Shown piece after piece: positions 8,346 through 16,917 of a DNA stretch of 64,000 nucleotides. This DNA is from RPQJ01 sp963696545 (lineage in GTDB: Bacteria; Pseudomonadota; Gammaproteobacteria; Steroidobacterales; Steroidobacteraceae). The translations under genes were made by a program, and so were the position numbers. How positions within the stretch are numbered: position 1 is the stretch's first letter; each line of letters opens with the position of its first letter. Location of the stretch: positions 496,001 to 560,000 of the forward strand of contig CAVOKQ010000007.1 of NCBI GenBank assembly GCA_963696545.1, in the 5' to 3' direction. The notes beneath the pieces were generated by a model that made no database searches, was not told where the DNA came from, and was given only the letters and a program-made list of their open reading frames with translations.

Positions 8346-9428
8346 GGATCGGCATCATCGGAGCGGGCCAGCTCGGTCAGATGCTGGCGCTGGCGGGCTA
8401 TCCGTTCGCACTGCGTTTCCTCTTCCTCGACACCAGCGCCGACGCGCCTGGCGCAAAGGTGGGCCCGATCATCACCGGCGCGTTCGACGATCCGGCAAGC
8501 CTCGAGCGGCTGGCCGCCGAGACCGACGTCGTCACGTACGAATTCGAGAACGTGCCGGTCTCCGCGCTGCAGGCCGTCGCGAAGACGCGCCCCTGCAATC
8601 CTCCAGTCGAGGCGCTGCGGGTATCGCAGGACCGGCTGCTCGAGAAGGAACTGTTCGGGCGCCTTGGCGTTCCGACGCCTCCGTTCCGCGCAGTGGACAG
8701 CCTTGCGGACCTGCGTGCGGCCGTCGCAGCAATCGGCCTGCCGAGCGTGCTCAAGACCCGGCGCCTCGGATACGACGGGCGCGGCCAGCACTACCTGCGC
8801 AAGGCCCGCGGACGTCGATGCGGCCTGGGAAGCAATCGGCGGCGTGCCACTGATCCTCGAGGGCTTCGTGGACTTCGACCGCGAAGTCTCGATCATCGGC
8901 GCACGCAGCACGCGCGGCGAGACGCGCTGCTATCCGCTCTGCGGCAACACGCATCGCGAGGGCATCCTGCGCGTCACGCTGGCCCCGGCCACGAACGCTC
9001 GGCTGCAGAAGGCGGCCGAGCGTCACCTGCGTCGCGTGATGGATCACTTCGGCTACGCGGGCGTGCTCACGATCGAGTTCTTCGTGCAGCGCGGGCGGCT
9101 GGTCGCGAACGAGATGGCGCCACGGGTGCACAACTCGGGCCACTGGACCATCGAAGGCGCGGTGACCTCGCAGTTCGAGAACCACCTGCGTGCGATCCTC
9201 GGGATGCCGCTTGGCGATACGAAGCCGGTCGGGTATTCCGCGATGGTCAACTTCATAGGTACCATGCCGGAGTGGGAACGCGTGCTTGCGCTGCCGGGTG
9301 TGCACCACCACGATTACGGCAAGGCGCCGCGGGCCGGGCGCAAGCTCGGGCACGCGACGCTCGTCGCGAAGACGATGGCCGAGCGGGACCGGACGCTGCG
9401 CCGGCTGCTGCGGCTGGTGCCGCGTTGA
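8342..9428 (+). CDS. purK: N5-carboxyaminoimidazole ribonucleotide synthase (one frameshift)
   Basis: ATP-grasp enzyme that carboxylates AIR to N5-CAIR with bicarbonate. The N-terminal Rossmann-like part has IGIIGAGQLGQMLALAG and DVVTYEFENVP. The ATP-grasp part has LKTRRLGYDGRGQ, then after a frame break near 8805-8813 (one extra base) VPLILEGFVDFDREVSII, IEFFVQRGRLVANEMAPRVHNSGHWT, and the C-terminal MVNFIGTMP and VHHHDYGKAPRAGRKLGH. Corrected length is about 361 residues, as in the family. It overlaps purE by four bases. Confidence 0.93.
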
Positions 9429-9461
9429 GCGCCGGTCGGGCGCGAGGAGTGTGACGGGCAG

Positions 9462-9486
9462 CCCGGATCCGGGGGTCCGTTCTTTT
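9462..9486 (+). terminator. Candidate terminator after purK
   Basis: A palindrome CCCGGATCCGGG inside a weaker outer stem (ACGG/CCGT) is followed by TTCTTTT. The T tract merges into TATAGT (9486-9491), a possible -10 for the next gene, so termination and initiation signals may be stacked here. Confidence 0.4.
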
Positions 9487-9508
9487 ATAGTAGGGTCTGG
9501 GGCACTCG

Positions 9509-10768
9509 ATGTATCTCGACCACTTCCAGCTCAGCGAACTGCCATTCCGGCTCAGCCCGGACCCGGCATTCATGTACCTGAGCCAGATCCACTCCCGCGC
9601 CAAGGCGTACATGGAGTCGACGATCTGGTTCACCGACGGCTTTGTCGTGATCACCGGAGAGATCGGGTCCGGCAAGACGACGCTGATCGAGACCTTCCTG
9701 AAGGAAATCGAGCAGGACGTCGTCGTCGCCCAGATCAACCAGACGCAGGTCTCGCCGATCGAGTTCCTGCAGACCGCGCTCGCGCAGTTCGGCTTCAGCC
9801 CGTTCAAGATGCGCAAGGCCGAGCTGCTGGCGACGCTGAACCAGTTCCTGATCGAGCAGTACTCGAACGGCCGCAAGGTGCTGCTGATCGTCGACGAGGC
9901 TCAGAACCTGAGCAACAAGGTGCTCGAGGAAGTGCGGCTGCTCTCCGGCGTCGAGACGACCAAGGAGAAGGTGCTGCGCATCATCCTCGCGGGCCAGCCG
10001 GGACTGAACGACAAGCTCGACTCCCCCGAGCTCGAGCAGCTGAAGCAGCGCGTGCGGTTGCGCTTCCACCTGACCGCGCTCAGCGAGCCGGACACGATCG
10101 CCTACGTGCGCCACCGGTTGCGCGTGGCCGGCGCGGGCGACCGGGAGCTGTTCGAGCCGGAGACGTTCCCGGTGATCTTCCGCTACACGGGCGGCATCCC
10201 GCGGCTGGTGAATACGCTGTGCGACACCGCGCTGCTTGCGGCTTTCGCGCAGGACCGCGGCACCGTATCCACCGAGGACATGCAGGCGGCGGTGAACGAG
10301 CTGCAGTGGGAAGAGTTTGCAGCGCGCACGCACTCGCACCTGCAGGGATTGTCCGACGACACGGCGCCTCAGGAACAGCCGCCTGTCGGACGGCTCGTGC
10401 TTTCGCTGAAAGGCGTCGCGGTCTCGGAGACCTACCTCGTGCCGGGCCGCATCTTTCTCGGGCGGACGTCCGACAACGACCTGCAGGTCGAGAGCAAGTA
10501 CGTGAGCCGCCACCATGCGCAGGTGATCACGACAGTCGGGCAGAGCTGCATCGAGGACCTGAACAGCACGAACGGCATCTTCGTGGGCGACAAGCGTGTG
10601 CGCCGCCATCAATTGCAGGATGGCGACGTCGTGAAGCTAGGGATGCACGAGCTCGCGTACCACCGCGCGGAGCCGCCGGTCACGGCGACCGTCGTGCTGA
10701 GCGAGGACAGCGATCTCGACGAGGATGAGGACGAAGACGCGGAAATCGAGGACGAGCGCGGCGCCTGA
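9509..10768 (+). CDS. ExeA-like AAA ATPase fused to a C-terminal FHA domain
   Basis: 419 residues. Residues 1 to about 270 are an ExeA/GspA-type AAA ATPase: MYLDHFQLSELPFRLSPDP, Walker A GEIGSGKTT (50-58), Walker B LLIVDEAQNLS (about 125-134), the sensor stretch ILAGQPGLNDKL, and YTGGIPRLVNTLCD. After a linker rich in Gln/Pro comes a forkhead-associated domain (about 293-385) with the diagnostic LGRTSDNDL, SRHHAQV and LNSTNGIFVG. A very acidic tail ends the protein. FHA domains bind phosphothreonine, so this is probably an ATPase regulated by Ser/Thr phosphorylation or assembled with a phosphorylated partner. No secretin or GspB gene is adjacent, so a secretion role is only an analogy. Confidence 0.85.
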   Translation: MYLDHFQLSELPFRLSPDPAFMYLSQIHSRAKAYMESTIWFTDGFVVITGEIGSGKTTLIETFLKEIEQDVVVAQINQTQVSPIEFLQTALAQFGFSPFKMRKAELLATLNQFLIEQYSNGRKVLLIVDEAQNLSNKVLEEVRLLSGVETTKEKVLRIILAGQPGLNDKLDSPELEQLKQRVRLRFHLTALSEPDTIAYVRHRLRVAGAGDRELFEPETFPVIFRYTGGIPRLVNTLCDTALLAAFAQDRGTVSTEDMQAAVNELQWEEFAARTHSHLQGLSDDTAPQEQPPVGRLVLSLKGVAVSETYLVPGRIFLGRTSDNDLQVESKYVSRHHAQVITTVGQSCIEDLNSTNGIFVGDKRVRRHQLQDGDVVKLGMHELAYHRAEPPVTATVVLSEDSDLDEDEDEDAEIEDERGA

Positions 10769-10773
10769 GGCAC

Positions 10774-10992
10774 TCACTCATCGAGCGAGTGCGTGTCGTA
10801 CTCCGATTGACTGTCACGGTAGTCACGCCGGCGCATCCACAGCACCAGCCCGAGCGTCAGTCCGAGGCCACCGGCCAGCATCAGCAGGCCGTGCGGCGCC
10901 TGCTCGACGACGAACGCCGCAACGAGCGCCGCCGCACCCGCCCCGATGAAGACGTACGGCATCGACTCGTAGAGCGGCCTCGGGATCCACAT
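10774..10992 (-). CDS. Small two-helix membrane protein downstream of tldD
   Basis: 72 residues starting at an ATG one base after the tldD stop (TGA-G-ATG), which argues for coupling. It has two hydrophobic segments (PYVFIGAGAAALVAAFVV and GLLMLAGGLGLTLGLVLWM), then a charged tail (RRRDYRDSQSEYD). No recognised family. It is convergent with the ATPase-FHA gene, with 5 nt between the stops. A longer start 18 nt upstream, inside tldD, is possible but unnecessary. Confidence 0.65.
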   Translation of the reverse strand: MWIPRPLYESMPYVFIGAGAAALVAAFVVEQAPHGLLMLAGGLGLTLGLVLWMRRRDYRDSQSEYDTHSLDE

Positions 10993-10993
10993 C

Positions 10994-12505
10994 TCAGCCG
11001 GTCCCCCCAACCGTCAGCCCATCGACGCGCAGCGTGGGCTGGCCGACGCCCACCGGCACGTCCTGTCCTTCCTTGCCGCAGGTACCGACGCCGTCGTCGA
11101 GCTTCAGGTCATTTCCCACCATCGAAATCCGGGTCATCACGTCGGGCCCGTTGCCGATCAGCGTAGCGCCCTTCACTGCCGGCCCGAGGCGGCCGTTCTC
11201 GATCAGGTACGCCTCGCTGGCCGAGAACACGAACTTGCCGGACGTGATGTCCACTTGTCCGCCGCCGAAGTGCCGGCAGTAGATGCCCTTCTCGACCGAC
11301 GCGATGATCTCCTCGTGAGCGTGCGGGCCGGGCAGCATGTACGTGTTCGTCATGCGCGGCAGCGTGAGGTGCGCGAACGACTCGCGGCGACCGTTGCCCG
11401 TGGGGGCCACGCCCATCAACCGTGCGTTCAGCTTGTCCTGCAGGTAGCCCTTCAGCACGCCGTCCTCGATCAGCGTGGTGCAACCGGTGGGCGTACCCTC
11501 GTCGTCGACGTTCAGCGAGCCGCGGCGCGACGCCAGTGTGCCATCGTCGACCACGGTGACGCCCGGCGCGGCGACGCGCTGGCCGATCCGGCCGGTGAAT
11601 GCGGAGGTGCCCTTGCGATTGAAGTCGCCCTCGAGGCCGTGGCCCACCGCTTCGTGCAGCAGCACGCCGGGCCAGCCTGGGCCGAGCACTACGGTCATCG
11701 TACCCGCCGGCGCAGGCACGGCGTCGAGGTTCACCTGCGCACCGCGCACGGCCTCGCGCACGAGTTCGCGCCAACGGTCACCCGCAAGGAACTCGGTGTA
11801 GGCGAAGCGCCCGCCACCGCCGGCGTAGCCCTGCTCGCGACGGCCGTCCTGCTCGATGATCACTGATACGTTGAGACGGACCAGCGGGCGCACGTCGGCC
11901 GCGAGCGTACCGTCGCTCGCCAGCACCAGGATCGTGTCGTGCGACGCACTCAGGCTCGCCATCACCTGCTTGATGCGCGGATCCATCGCGCGCGCCTCGC
12001 GATCGATGGTCTCGAGCAGCCGTACCTTGGCTCCGTCGTCCAGCGTCTCGACCGGGTCGATCGGCAGGTACAGCCCGTGACCGCCCTGCGCCCGCCACGC
12101 CTGCAGCGAACCACCGGAGCCCGACCGAGCGATCGCCCGCGCGGCGTGTGCGGCTTCGAGCAACGCCGGCAGCACGACCTCGTCCGAGTAGGCGAAGCCG
12201 GTCTTCTCACCGGACAGCGCGCGCACGCCGACACCCTGGTCGATGCTGTGCGCGCCATCCTTGACGATGCCGTCCTCGAGCGCCCACGACTCCTCGCGGA
12301 TCAACTGGAAGTACACGTCGGCGTAATCCACCGCGTGTCCCATCACGTCGCCGAGGATGCGCGCGATGCCGTCCTCGTCGAGGCCCGCAGGACCGAGCAG
12401 CGCGGTGCGCGCAATCGCGAGCGGATCCCGCGCGGCACCCGTCGTAATCGGCAGCGACTGCGGCGCGAACAGCGCGGGCGGGATCGAAGGTCTCGGGGTG
12501 TTCAC
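10994..12505 (-). CDS. tldD: Zinc metalloprotease TldD
   Basis: 503 residues, intact. Catalytic subunit of the TldD/TldE peptidase. The zinc motif HEAVGH lies at about residues 284-289 and the third-ligand Cys in GTCGKEGQDVPVGVGQP near the C terminus. Other landmarks are DYADVYFQ, EDGIVKDG, VGVRALSGEKTGFAYS and GHGLEGDFNRKGTS. The GTG start shares bases with the nit stop codon (GTGA, 12502-12505), so translation is coupled. The partner PmbA is encoded 3.8 kb away on the same strand. Confidence 0.95.
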   Translation of the reverse strand: MNTPRPSIPPALFAPQSLPITTGAARDPLAIARTALLGPAGLDEDGIARILGDVMGHAVDYADVYFQLIREESWALEDGIVKDGAHSIDQGVGVRALSGEKTGFAYSDEVVLPALLEAAHAARAIARSGSGGSLQAWRAQGGHGLYLPIDPVETLDDGAKVRLLETIDREARAMDPRIKQVMASLSASHDTILVLASDGTLAADVRPLVRLNVSVIIEQDGRREQGYAGGGGRFAYTEFLAGDRWRELVREAVRGAQVNLDAVPAPAGTMTVVLGPGWPGVLLHEAVGHGLEGDFNRKGTSAFTGRIGQRVAAPGVTVVDDGTLASRRGSLNVDDEGTPTGCTTLIEDGVLKGYLQDKLNARLMGVAPTGNGRRESFAHLTLPRMTNTYMLPGPHAHEEIIASVEKGIYCRHFGGGQVDITSGKFVFSASEAYLIENGRLGPAVKGATLIGNGPDVMTRISMVGNDLKLDDGVGTCGKEGQDVPVGVGQPTLRVDGLTVGGTG

Positions 12506-13317
12506 GACATCAGGCGCCTGTGTGCGACGGAAGGGAAATTCTGCCTGACCTCGCGCTGCCGCACGAGGTCGATGTCGCCGGCGACCACGCCCGTGCCGCG
12601 CGGCAAGCGCGCGAGCACCCGACCCCAGTAGTCCACGATCATCGAGTCGCCATAAGTTTCGCGGCCGTTCTCGTGGAATCCGGACTGGGCGGGAGCCACC
12701 ACGTGACAGAGATTCTCGACGGCGCGGGCGCGCAGCAGCGTTTCCCAGTGCGCCCGACCAGTCGGTGCGGTGAACGCGGACGGCAGACAGAACCACTCCG
12801 CTCCCATCGCCAGCAGCCGCCGGAAGAGTTCCGGGAACCGCACGTCGTAGCAGACCGCCATGCCGAGCCGGCCGGCCGGCGTGTCGACGCAGACGGGACT
12901 CTCGCCCGGGCGCACTGACGCGGATTCCTGATAACGCTCGTCCTTGCCCGGCACGGCGACGTCGAACAGGTGGATCTTGTCGTAGCGCGCGACCAGCCTG
13001 CCGCCGGCGTCGTAAACGAGTGACGCTGCGGCAACGCGCGACTCACCTGGCACGCGCAGCGGGATCGTCCCGGCGACGATCCACAAGCCGAGTTCGCGCG
13101 CCTGCTGCGCGAGGAATGCCTGGATCGGCCCGCTGCCCTCGTCTTCAGCGATCGCGAGCTTGTCCGCCTCGGCCATGCCCATGAACGCGAAGTTTTCAGG
13201 AAGCGCCGCCACGAGCGCGCCCCGCTCGCGTGCGCCGGCGAGCAGGCGACCAGCCTCCGCCAGGTTGCGGTCCCGGTCCGCCGCCGAAGTCATCTGGATG
13301 GCTGCAACGATGGTCAT
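12502..13317 (-). CDS. Carbon-nitrogen hydrolase (Nit1-like, probably deaminated glutathione amidase)
   Basis: 271 residues, nitrilase superfamily, with the Glu-Lys-Cys triad visible: LPENFAFMG (Glu41), RYDKIHLFDV (Lys114) and GMAVCYDVRFPELFRR (Cys156). The surrounding signatures (IHLFDVAVPG, SYRES-like YQESASV, VAPAQSGFHENGRETYGDSMIVD) fit the Nit1/deaminated-glutathione amidase subgroup, a metabolite-repair enzyme. That subgroup assignment comes from motif memory and should be tested. It lies between rng and tldD, a position where pseudomonads also carry a nitrilase. Confidence 0.88.
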   Translation of the reverse strand: MTIVAAIQMTSAADRDRNLAEAGRLLAGARERGALVAALPENFAFMGMAEADKLAIAEDEGSGPIQAFLAQQARELGLWIVAGTIPLRVPGESRVAAASLVYDAGGRLVARYDKIHLFDVAVPGKDERYQESASVRPGESPVCVDTPAGRLGMAVCYDVRFPELFRRLLAMGAEWFCLPSAFTAPTGRAHWETLLRARAVENLCHVVAPAQSGFHENGRETYGDSMIVDYWGRVLARLPRGTGVVAGDIDLVRQREVRQNFPSVAHRRLMS

Positions 13318-13342
13318 TGCGCCAGCACCGGACGCCCGGGAT

Positions 13343-14812
13343 TCACATCAGCACCACGTCGTACTGGTCGAGCATGTACAGCGACTCGGTCTGCAGCCGG
13401 ATCGGCTTGCCAAGCTGTACTTCGAGCTCGCCCAGCGCCGCGGATTCCTCGTCGAGCAGCCGCTCGATCACGTCCTGGTGCGCAAGCACCAGCAGCTGTT
13501 GCAGGTCGAACTGCGCTACCTGCCGCAGCACCTCGCGGAAGATCTCGTAGCAGACGGTCTCCGGCGTCTTCACGAAGCTGCGGCCCTCGCACGCCGGGCA
13601 CGGCATGCAGAGCTGGTGCACGAGGCTCTCGCGGGTACGCTTGCGCGTCATCTCGACGAGCCCGAGCGGCGAGACCGCCGAGAAGTGTGTCTTCGCGTGG
13701 TCCTTCGCGAGCGCCTTCTCGAGCGCCTGCATCACCTGGCGGCGGTGCTCCTCCTCTTCCATGTCGATGAAGTCGATGATGATGATGCCGCCGAGGTTGC
13801 GCAGCCTGAGCTGCCGCGCGATCGCCACGGCCGCCTCCAGGTTCGTGCGGTAGATCGTCTCCTCGAGGTTGCGGTGACCGACGTAGGCGCCGGTGTTCAC
13901 GTCGATCGTGGTCAGCGCCTCGGTCTGGTCGATGACCAGGTAGCCGCCGGACTTCAGCGCCACCTTGCGCTCGAGCGAGCGCTGGATTTCCTCCTCGACG
14001 CCGTGCAGGTCGAACAGCGGCCGGGTGCCCGTGTAGCGCTCGACCCGCGCGCCAAGCGCCGGCATGAACGTCGCGGCGAACTCGCGCATGCTTTCGCAGG
14101 TGCGCTCGTTGTCGACCAGCACCCGATCGACGCCCTCGCCCACCAAGTCGCGCATCAGACGCAGCGGGAGCGGCAGGTCCTCGTGCACCAGCACACCCTG
14201 TCCCGTGGTGCGCGCCTTGTCGGTGAGCACTTCCCACAGCCTCCTGAGGAACAGCATGTCGGCCGCGAGCGCCTCCGCCGCGGCGCCTTCCGCCGCGGTG
14301 CGCACGATGTAGCCGCCCGCGGCTCCCGGAGGGCTCGCGGACTGCACGGCTTCGCGCAGGCGCTGCCGCTCCGCCTCGGTCTCGATGCGCGCCGACACGC
14401 CGACGCCGTGGCCGAACGGCATGTACACGAGATAGCGCGACGGGATCGTGATGAACGTCGTGAGTCGCGCGCCCTTGGTGCCGAGCGGGTCCTTCAGAAC
14501 CTGCACCAGGATGTCCGATCCCTCACCGACCAGTTCGCGAATGCTGTCGGTGCGCGGAGCGTCGCCCGCGCCCTCGGCGTCTGCGGGCTGGACGATGTCG
14601 GACACGTGCAGGAAAGCCGTGCGCTCGAGGCCGATGTCGATGAACGCAGCCTGCATGCCCGGCAGCACGCGCGACACGCGGCCCTTGTACAGGTTGCCGG
14701 TGAGCCCGCGCTTGCTGGCGCGCTCGACGAACAACTCCTGCAGCACGCCGTTCTCGAGCAGCGCCGCGCGCGTCTCGCGCGGGCTCACGTTGACGACCAT
14801 CTCGGTGCTCAT
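13343..14812 (-). CDS. rng: Ribonuclease G
   Basis: 489 residues, the usual RNase G length and without the long C-terminal scaffold of RNase E. The S1 RNA-binding domain is at the N terminus (LYKGRVSRVLPGMQAAFIDIGLERTAFLHV). The catalytic region contains TIDVNTGAYVGHRNLEET, AAVAIARQLRLRNLGGIIIIDFIDM (metal-binding Asp residues) and the zinc-link CPACEGRS (MPCPAC). It processes the 5' end of 16S rRNA and degrades mRNA. The start overlaps the maf stop by ATGA (14809-14812). Confidence 0.95.
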   Translation of the reverse strand: MSTEMVVNVSPRETRAALLENGVLQELFVERASKRGLTGNLYKGRVSRVLPGMQAAFIDIGLERTAFLHVSDIVQPADAEGAGDAPRTDSIRELVGEGSDILVQVLKDPLGTKGARLTTFITIPSRYLVYMPFGHGVGVSARIETEAERQRLREAVQSASPPGAAGGYIVRTAAEGAAAEALAADMLFLRRLWEVLTDKARTTGQGVLVHEDLPLPLRLMRDLVGEGVDRVLVDNERTCESMREFAATFMPALGARVERYTGTRPLFDLHGVEEEIQRSLERKVALKSGGYLVIDQTEALTTIDVNTGAYVGHRNLEETIYRTNLEAAVAIARQLRLRNLGGIIIIDFIDMEEEEHRRQVMQALEKALAKDHAKTHFSAVSPLGLVEMTRKRTRESLVHQLCMPCPACEGRSFVKTPETVCYEIFREVLRQVAQFDLQQLLVLAHQDVIERLLDEESAALGELEVQLGKPIRLQTESLYMLDQYDVVLM

Positions 14813-15408
14813 GCGGCGGCGCCGTTGGCCACGAGGCCCGGGATTCCTGCCAGCAGTTGCCAGGTCTCGCAGAGCGGCAGGCCCATCACGCCCGAATAAC
14901 TGCCGGACAGGTGACTGATGAAGACGGCAGCCCGTCCTTGCACCGCGTATCCGCCCGCCTTGTCGGCCGGCTCGCCAGTGCTCCAGTACCACTGCATCTC
15001 GGCCGGCGTGATCGAGCGCATCGTGACGCTGCTGGTACTCACGCGTGCCGCGGCCCCGCCGGCATGGATTACGGCGACCGCGGTATGGACCTGGTGCGTA
15101 CGCCCTGATAGCCGGGACAGCATCGCGACGGCTTCCTCGCGATCGGCGGGCTTGCCGAAGATCTCGCCCTCGAGCGCAACAGTCGTGTCGGCGGCCAGCA
15201 CCGGCGCCCGATCTGCCGCGTGCACGCGCTTCCAGCAGGCCTGTGCCTTCTCCTCGGCGAGCCGCAGCACGTACTCGGCCGGCGCCTCGCCGGGGCGCGT
15301 CGTCTCGTCGACGTCGACGGGCCGGATCTCGTGCGCAATGCCGATCTGGCGCAGCAGTTCGCTGCGTCGCGGGGACGCGGAGGCCAGCACTATGAACGGC
15401 CGCGTCAT
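14809..15408 (-). CDS. maf: Maf-family nucleoside triphosphate pyrophosphatase
   Basis: 199 residues. LASASPRRSELLRQIGI at the N terminus, DETTRPGEAPAEYVLRLAEEKA, the catalytic Asp in VLAADTTVALEGEIFGKPADREEAVAML, and GGYAVQGRAAVFISHLSGSYSGVMGLPLCET are all Maf motifs. The set resembles YhdE (dTTP/UTP pyrophosphatase), which also sits beside rng in E. coli. It acts in nucleotide-pool sanitation. It overlaps rng and follows the OsmC gene by 7 nt. Confidence 0.94.
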   Translation of the reverse strand: MTRPFIVLASASPRRSELLRQIGIAHEIRPVDVDETTRPGEAPAEYVLRLAEEKAQACWKRVHAADRAPVLAADTTVALEGEIFGKPADREEAVAMLSRLSGRTHQVHTAVAVIHAGGAAARVSTSSVTMRSITPAEMQWYWSTGEPADKAGGYAVQGRAAVFISHLSGSYSGVMGLPLCETWQLLAGIPGLVANGAAA

Positions 15409-15415
15409 TCTGGCT

Positions 15416-15850
15416 TCAGCCGTAGGTAACCGCCGCTTCGAGGCGGCGCTCCGCCACCAGCGAGTTGCTGATCAGGCAGACATGTTCGGCCCGCTCGATG
15501 GCCTTCAATGCCTTTTCGTGATCAGTACCCTCGGGCACGACCAGTGCCGCCTTTACCAGGATGTGCGTGAAGTGGGTCTTGCCTTCGATCCGGTTCAGCG
15601 TGCCCTGCACTTCGCACTGCAGCGACGTCCAGGGCAGCTTCTGTGCTCGCGCTACGCCGCGGAAACTCAGGATCAGGCAGTCCGCCACGGCGGCGCAGAG
15701 CAGCGTCTCGGGAGACCAGCGGTCTCCGGGCCCGTCGAACTCTGCGGGCGGCGCAGTAGCCAGTGCCTGCAATCCCGGCGAGGCGACAGCGACGTCGCCT
15801 TCTGCGGTACCTGACGCCTGGACTGTGTACTGGTGCGGATATGGGTGCAT
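15416..15850 (-). CDS. OsmC/Ohr-family protein
   Basis: 144 residues. The two redox cysteines of the family are in ETLLCAAVADCLILSFRG and AEHVCLISNSLV. The fold is expected to be a swapped dimer with peroxidase or related activity; the subgroup (OsmC, Ohr or YhfA-like) is not clear. The ATG at 15850 has AGGA 7 nt upstream. A TTG five codons earlier is open but less likely. The gene interrupts the usual neighbourhood between rlmH and maf. Confidence 0.82.
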   Translation of the reverse strand: MHPYPHQYTVQASGTAEGDVAVASPGLQALATAPPAEFDGPGDRWSPETLLCAAVADCLILSFRGVARAQKLPWTSLQCEVQGTLNRIEGKTHFTHILVKAALVVPEGTDHEKALKAIERAEHVCLISNSLVAERRLEAAVTYG

Positions 15851-15927
15851 GGGTGCGTCCTGCAACGGAGGTCAGTCGAGCATTCAAACCCGCCGGACCC
15901 CTGCTGTCCACCACGCAGTCCGCGGAA

Positions 15928-16395
15928 TCAGGCCCGGTGGTAAGGGAGCCCCTTCAGGACGCTCACGGCCCGGTACAGGGCCTCCGCCACGACCACCCGG
16001 GCGAGGCCGTGGGGCAGGGTCAGCGCCGACAGGGACCAGCGCAGCCGCGCCCTCGCGTCCACCTCCTGCGCCAAGCCGTCGGGCCCGCCAATGCAGAACG
16101 CGATGGGTTGCCCGTCGCGGGACCGGTCCTCGAGCCAGCTGGCGAGTTGTTCGGTGGAGAGCGCCCGGCCTCCGACCTGCAGCGCGACGACACAGGCGCG
16201 TTCGCCGGCCGCCGCGAGCATCCTCGATCCCTCTGTGGCGATGGCCTTGCGCGGGTCGCCGTGGCCGCGCTGGCCGAGCGGAATCTCGACGATCTCGAGC
16301 CGGTAGTCGCCGCGCAGCCGCCCGGCGTAGTCGGCGAATCCTGCGTCAACCCATGCCGGCATGCGGGTGCCGGCCGCGATCACACGCATCAACAT
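15928..16395 (-). CDS. rlmH: 23S rRNA (pseudouridine1915-N3)-methyltransferase RlmH
   Basis: 155 residues, the standard SPOUT-class RlmH length. GTRMPAWVDAGFADYAGRL, EGSRMLAA, the knot motif IGGPDGL and SALTLPHGLARVVVAEALYRA ending LPYHRA match E. coli RlmH throughout. It methylates Psi1915 in helix 69 of the 23S rRNA. It lies 16 nt downstream of rsfS in the holA-nadD-rsfS-rlmH order. Two starts (MLMR or MR, six nt apart) are possible. Confidence 0.96.
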   Translation of the reverse strand: MLMRVIAAGTRMPAWVDAGFADYAGRLRGDYRLEIVEIPLGQRGHGDPRKAIATEGSRMLAAAGERACVVALQVGGRALSTEQLASWLEDRSRDGQPIAFCIGGPDGLAQEVDARARLRWSLSALTLPHGLARVVVAEALYRAVSVLKGLPYHRA

Positions 16396-16411
16396 CGACG
16401 TCTCCGCCCGG

Positions 16412-16915
16412 TCAGGCCGCCGCGCTGCCGCCCTCCCAGAGCTTCTCGAGCGCGTAGAACTGCCGGATGCGCGGCAGCATCACGTGCAGCACGACGTCCT
16501 GCAGGTCGAGCAGCACCCACTCCCCGTCGCGCTCGCCTTCCATGCCATAGGGCCGGAAGCCTGCCTCCTTGCAGCGCTGCACGACGCGATCGGCGATCGA
16601 TTTCACGTGCCGGTCCGACGTGCCGCTCGCCACCACCATCGTGTCCGTGATGTCGGTGATGCCGCGCACGTCGAGCGCCTTCACGTCCACCGCCTTCATG
16701 TCCGACAGCGCGTCGAGCACCACGTCCCGCAGTGTGGGTTTCGCCTTGGGTCGCGCCGTCTTCGCGGCGGCGCTGCCAGTTGCCCGGCCGGCCGTCTTCG
16801 CGGCTGTCTTCGCGACCGTCTTCGTGGTCGTCTTGCGCGTTGCGCGCTGCGCCGGTCGCGGCGTGGTGCCCTCGGAGCCCGTCTTGCGTCGTGGAGTCTT
16901 GCGCTTTGCCGTCAT
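16412..16915 (-). CDS. rsfS: Ribosomal silencing factor RsfS with Lys/Ala-rich N-terminal extension
   Basis: 167 residues. Residues about 58-165 are the RsfS domain (VVLDALSDMKAVDVKALDVRG, DTMVVASGTSDRHVKSIADRV, GEWVLLDLQDVVLHVMLPRIRQFYALEKLW). It binds L14 and blocks subunit joining in stationary phase. The first 57 residues are an extra basic low-complexity tail with repeats of KTAAKT/KTVAKT. An upstream ATG is the only good start, 2 nt after the nadD stop, so the extension appears to be translated. E. coli RsfS has 105 residues. Confidence 0.92.
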   Translation of the reverse strand: MTAKRKTPRRKTGSEGTTPRPAQRATRKTTTKTVAKTAAKTAGRATGSAAAKTARPKAKPTLRDVVLDALSDMKAVDVKALDVRGITDITDTMVVASGTSDRHVKSIADRVVQRCKEAGFRPYGMEGERDGEWVLLDLQDVVLHVMLPRIRQFYALEKLWEGGSAAA

Positions 16916-16917
16916 GC

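Noticed and set aside
13160..14899. Open frame antisense to rng (about 580 codons)
   Set aside because: Mirror of the rng coding strand, with biased composition and no motif.
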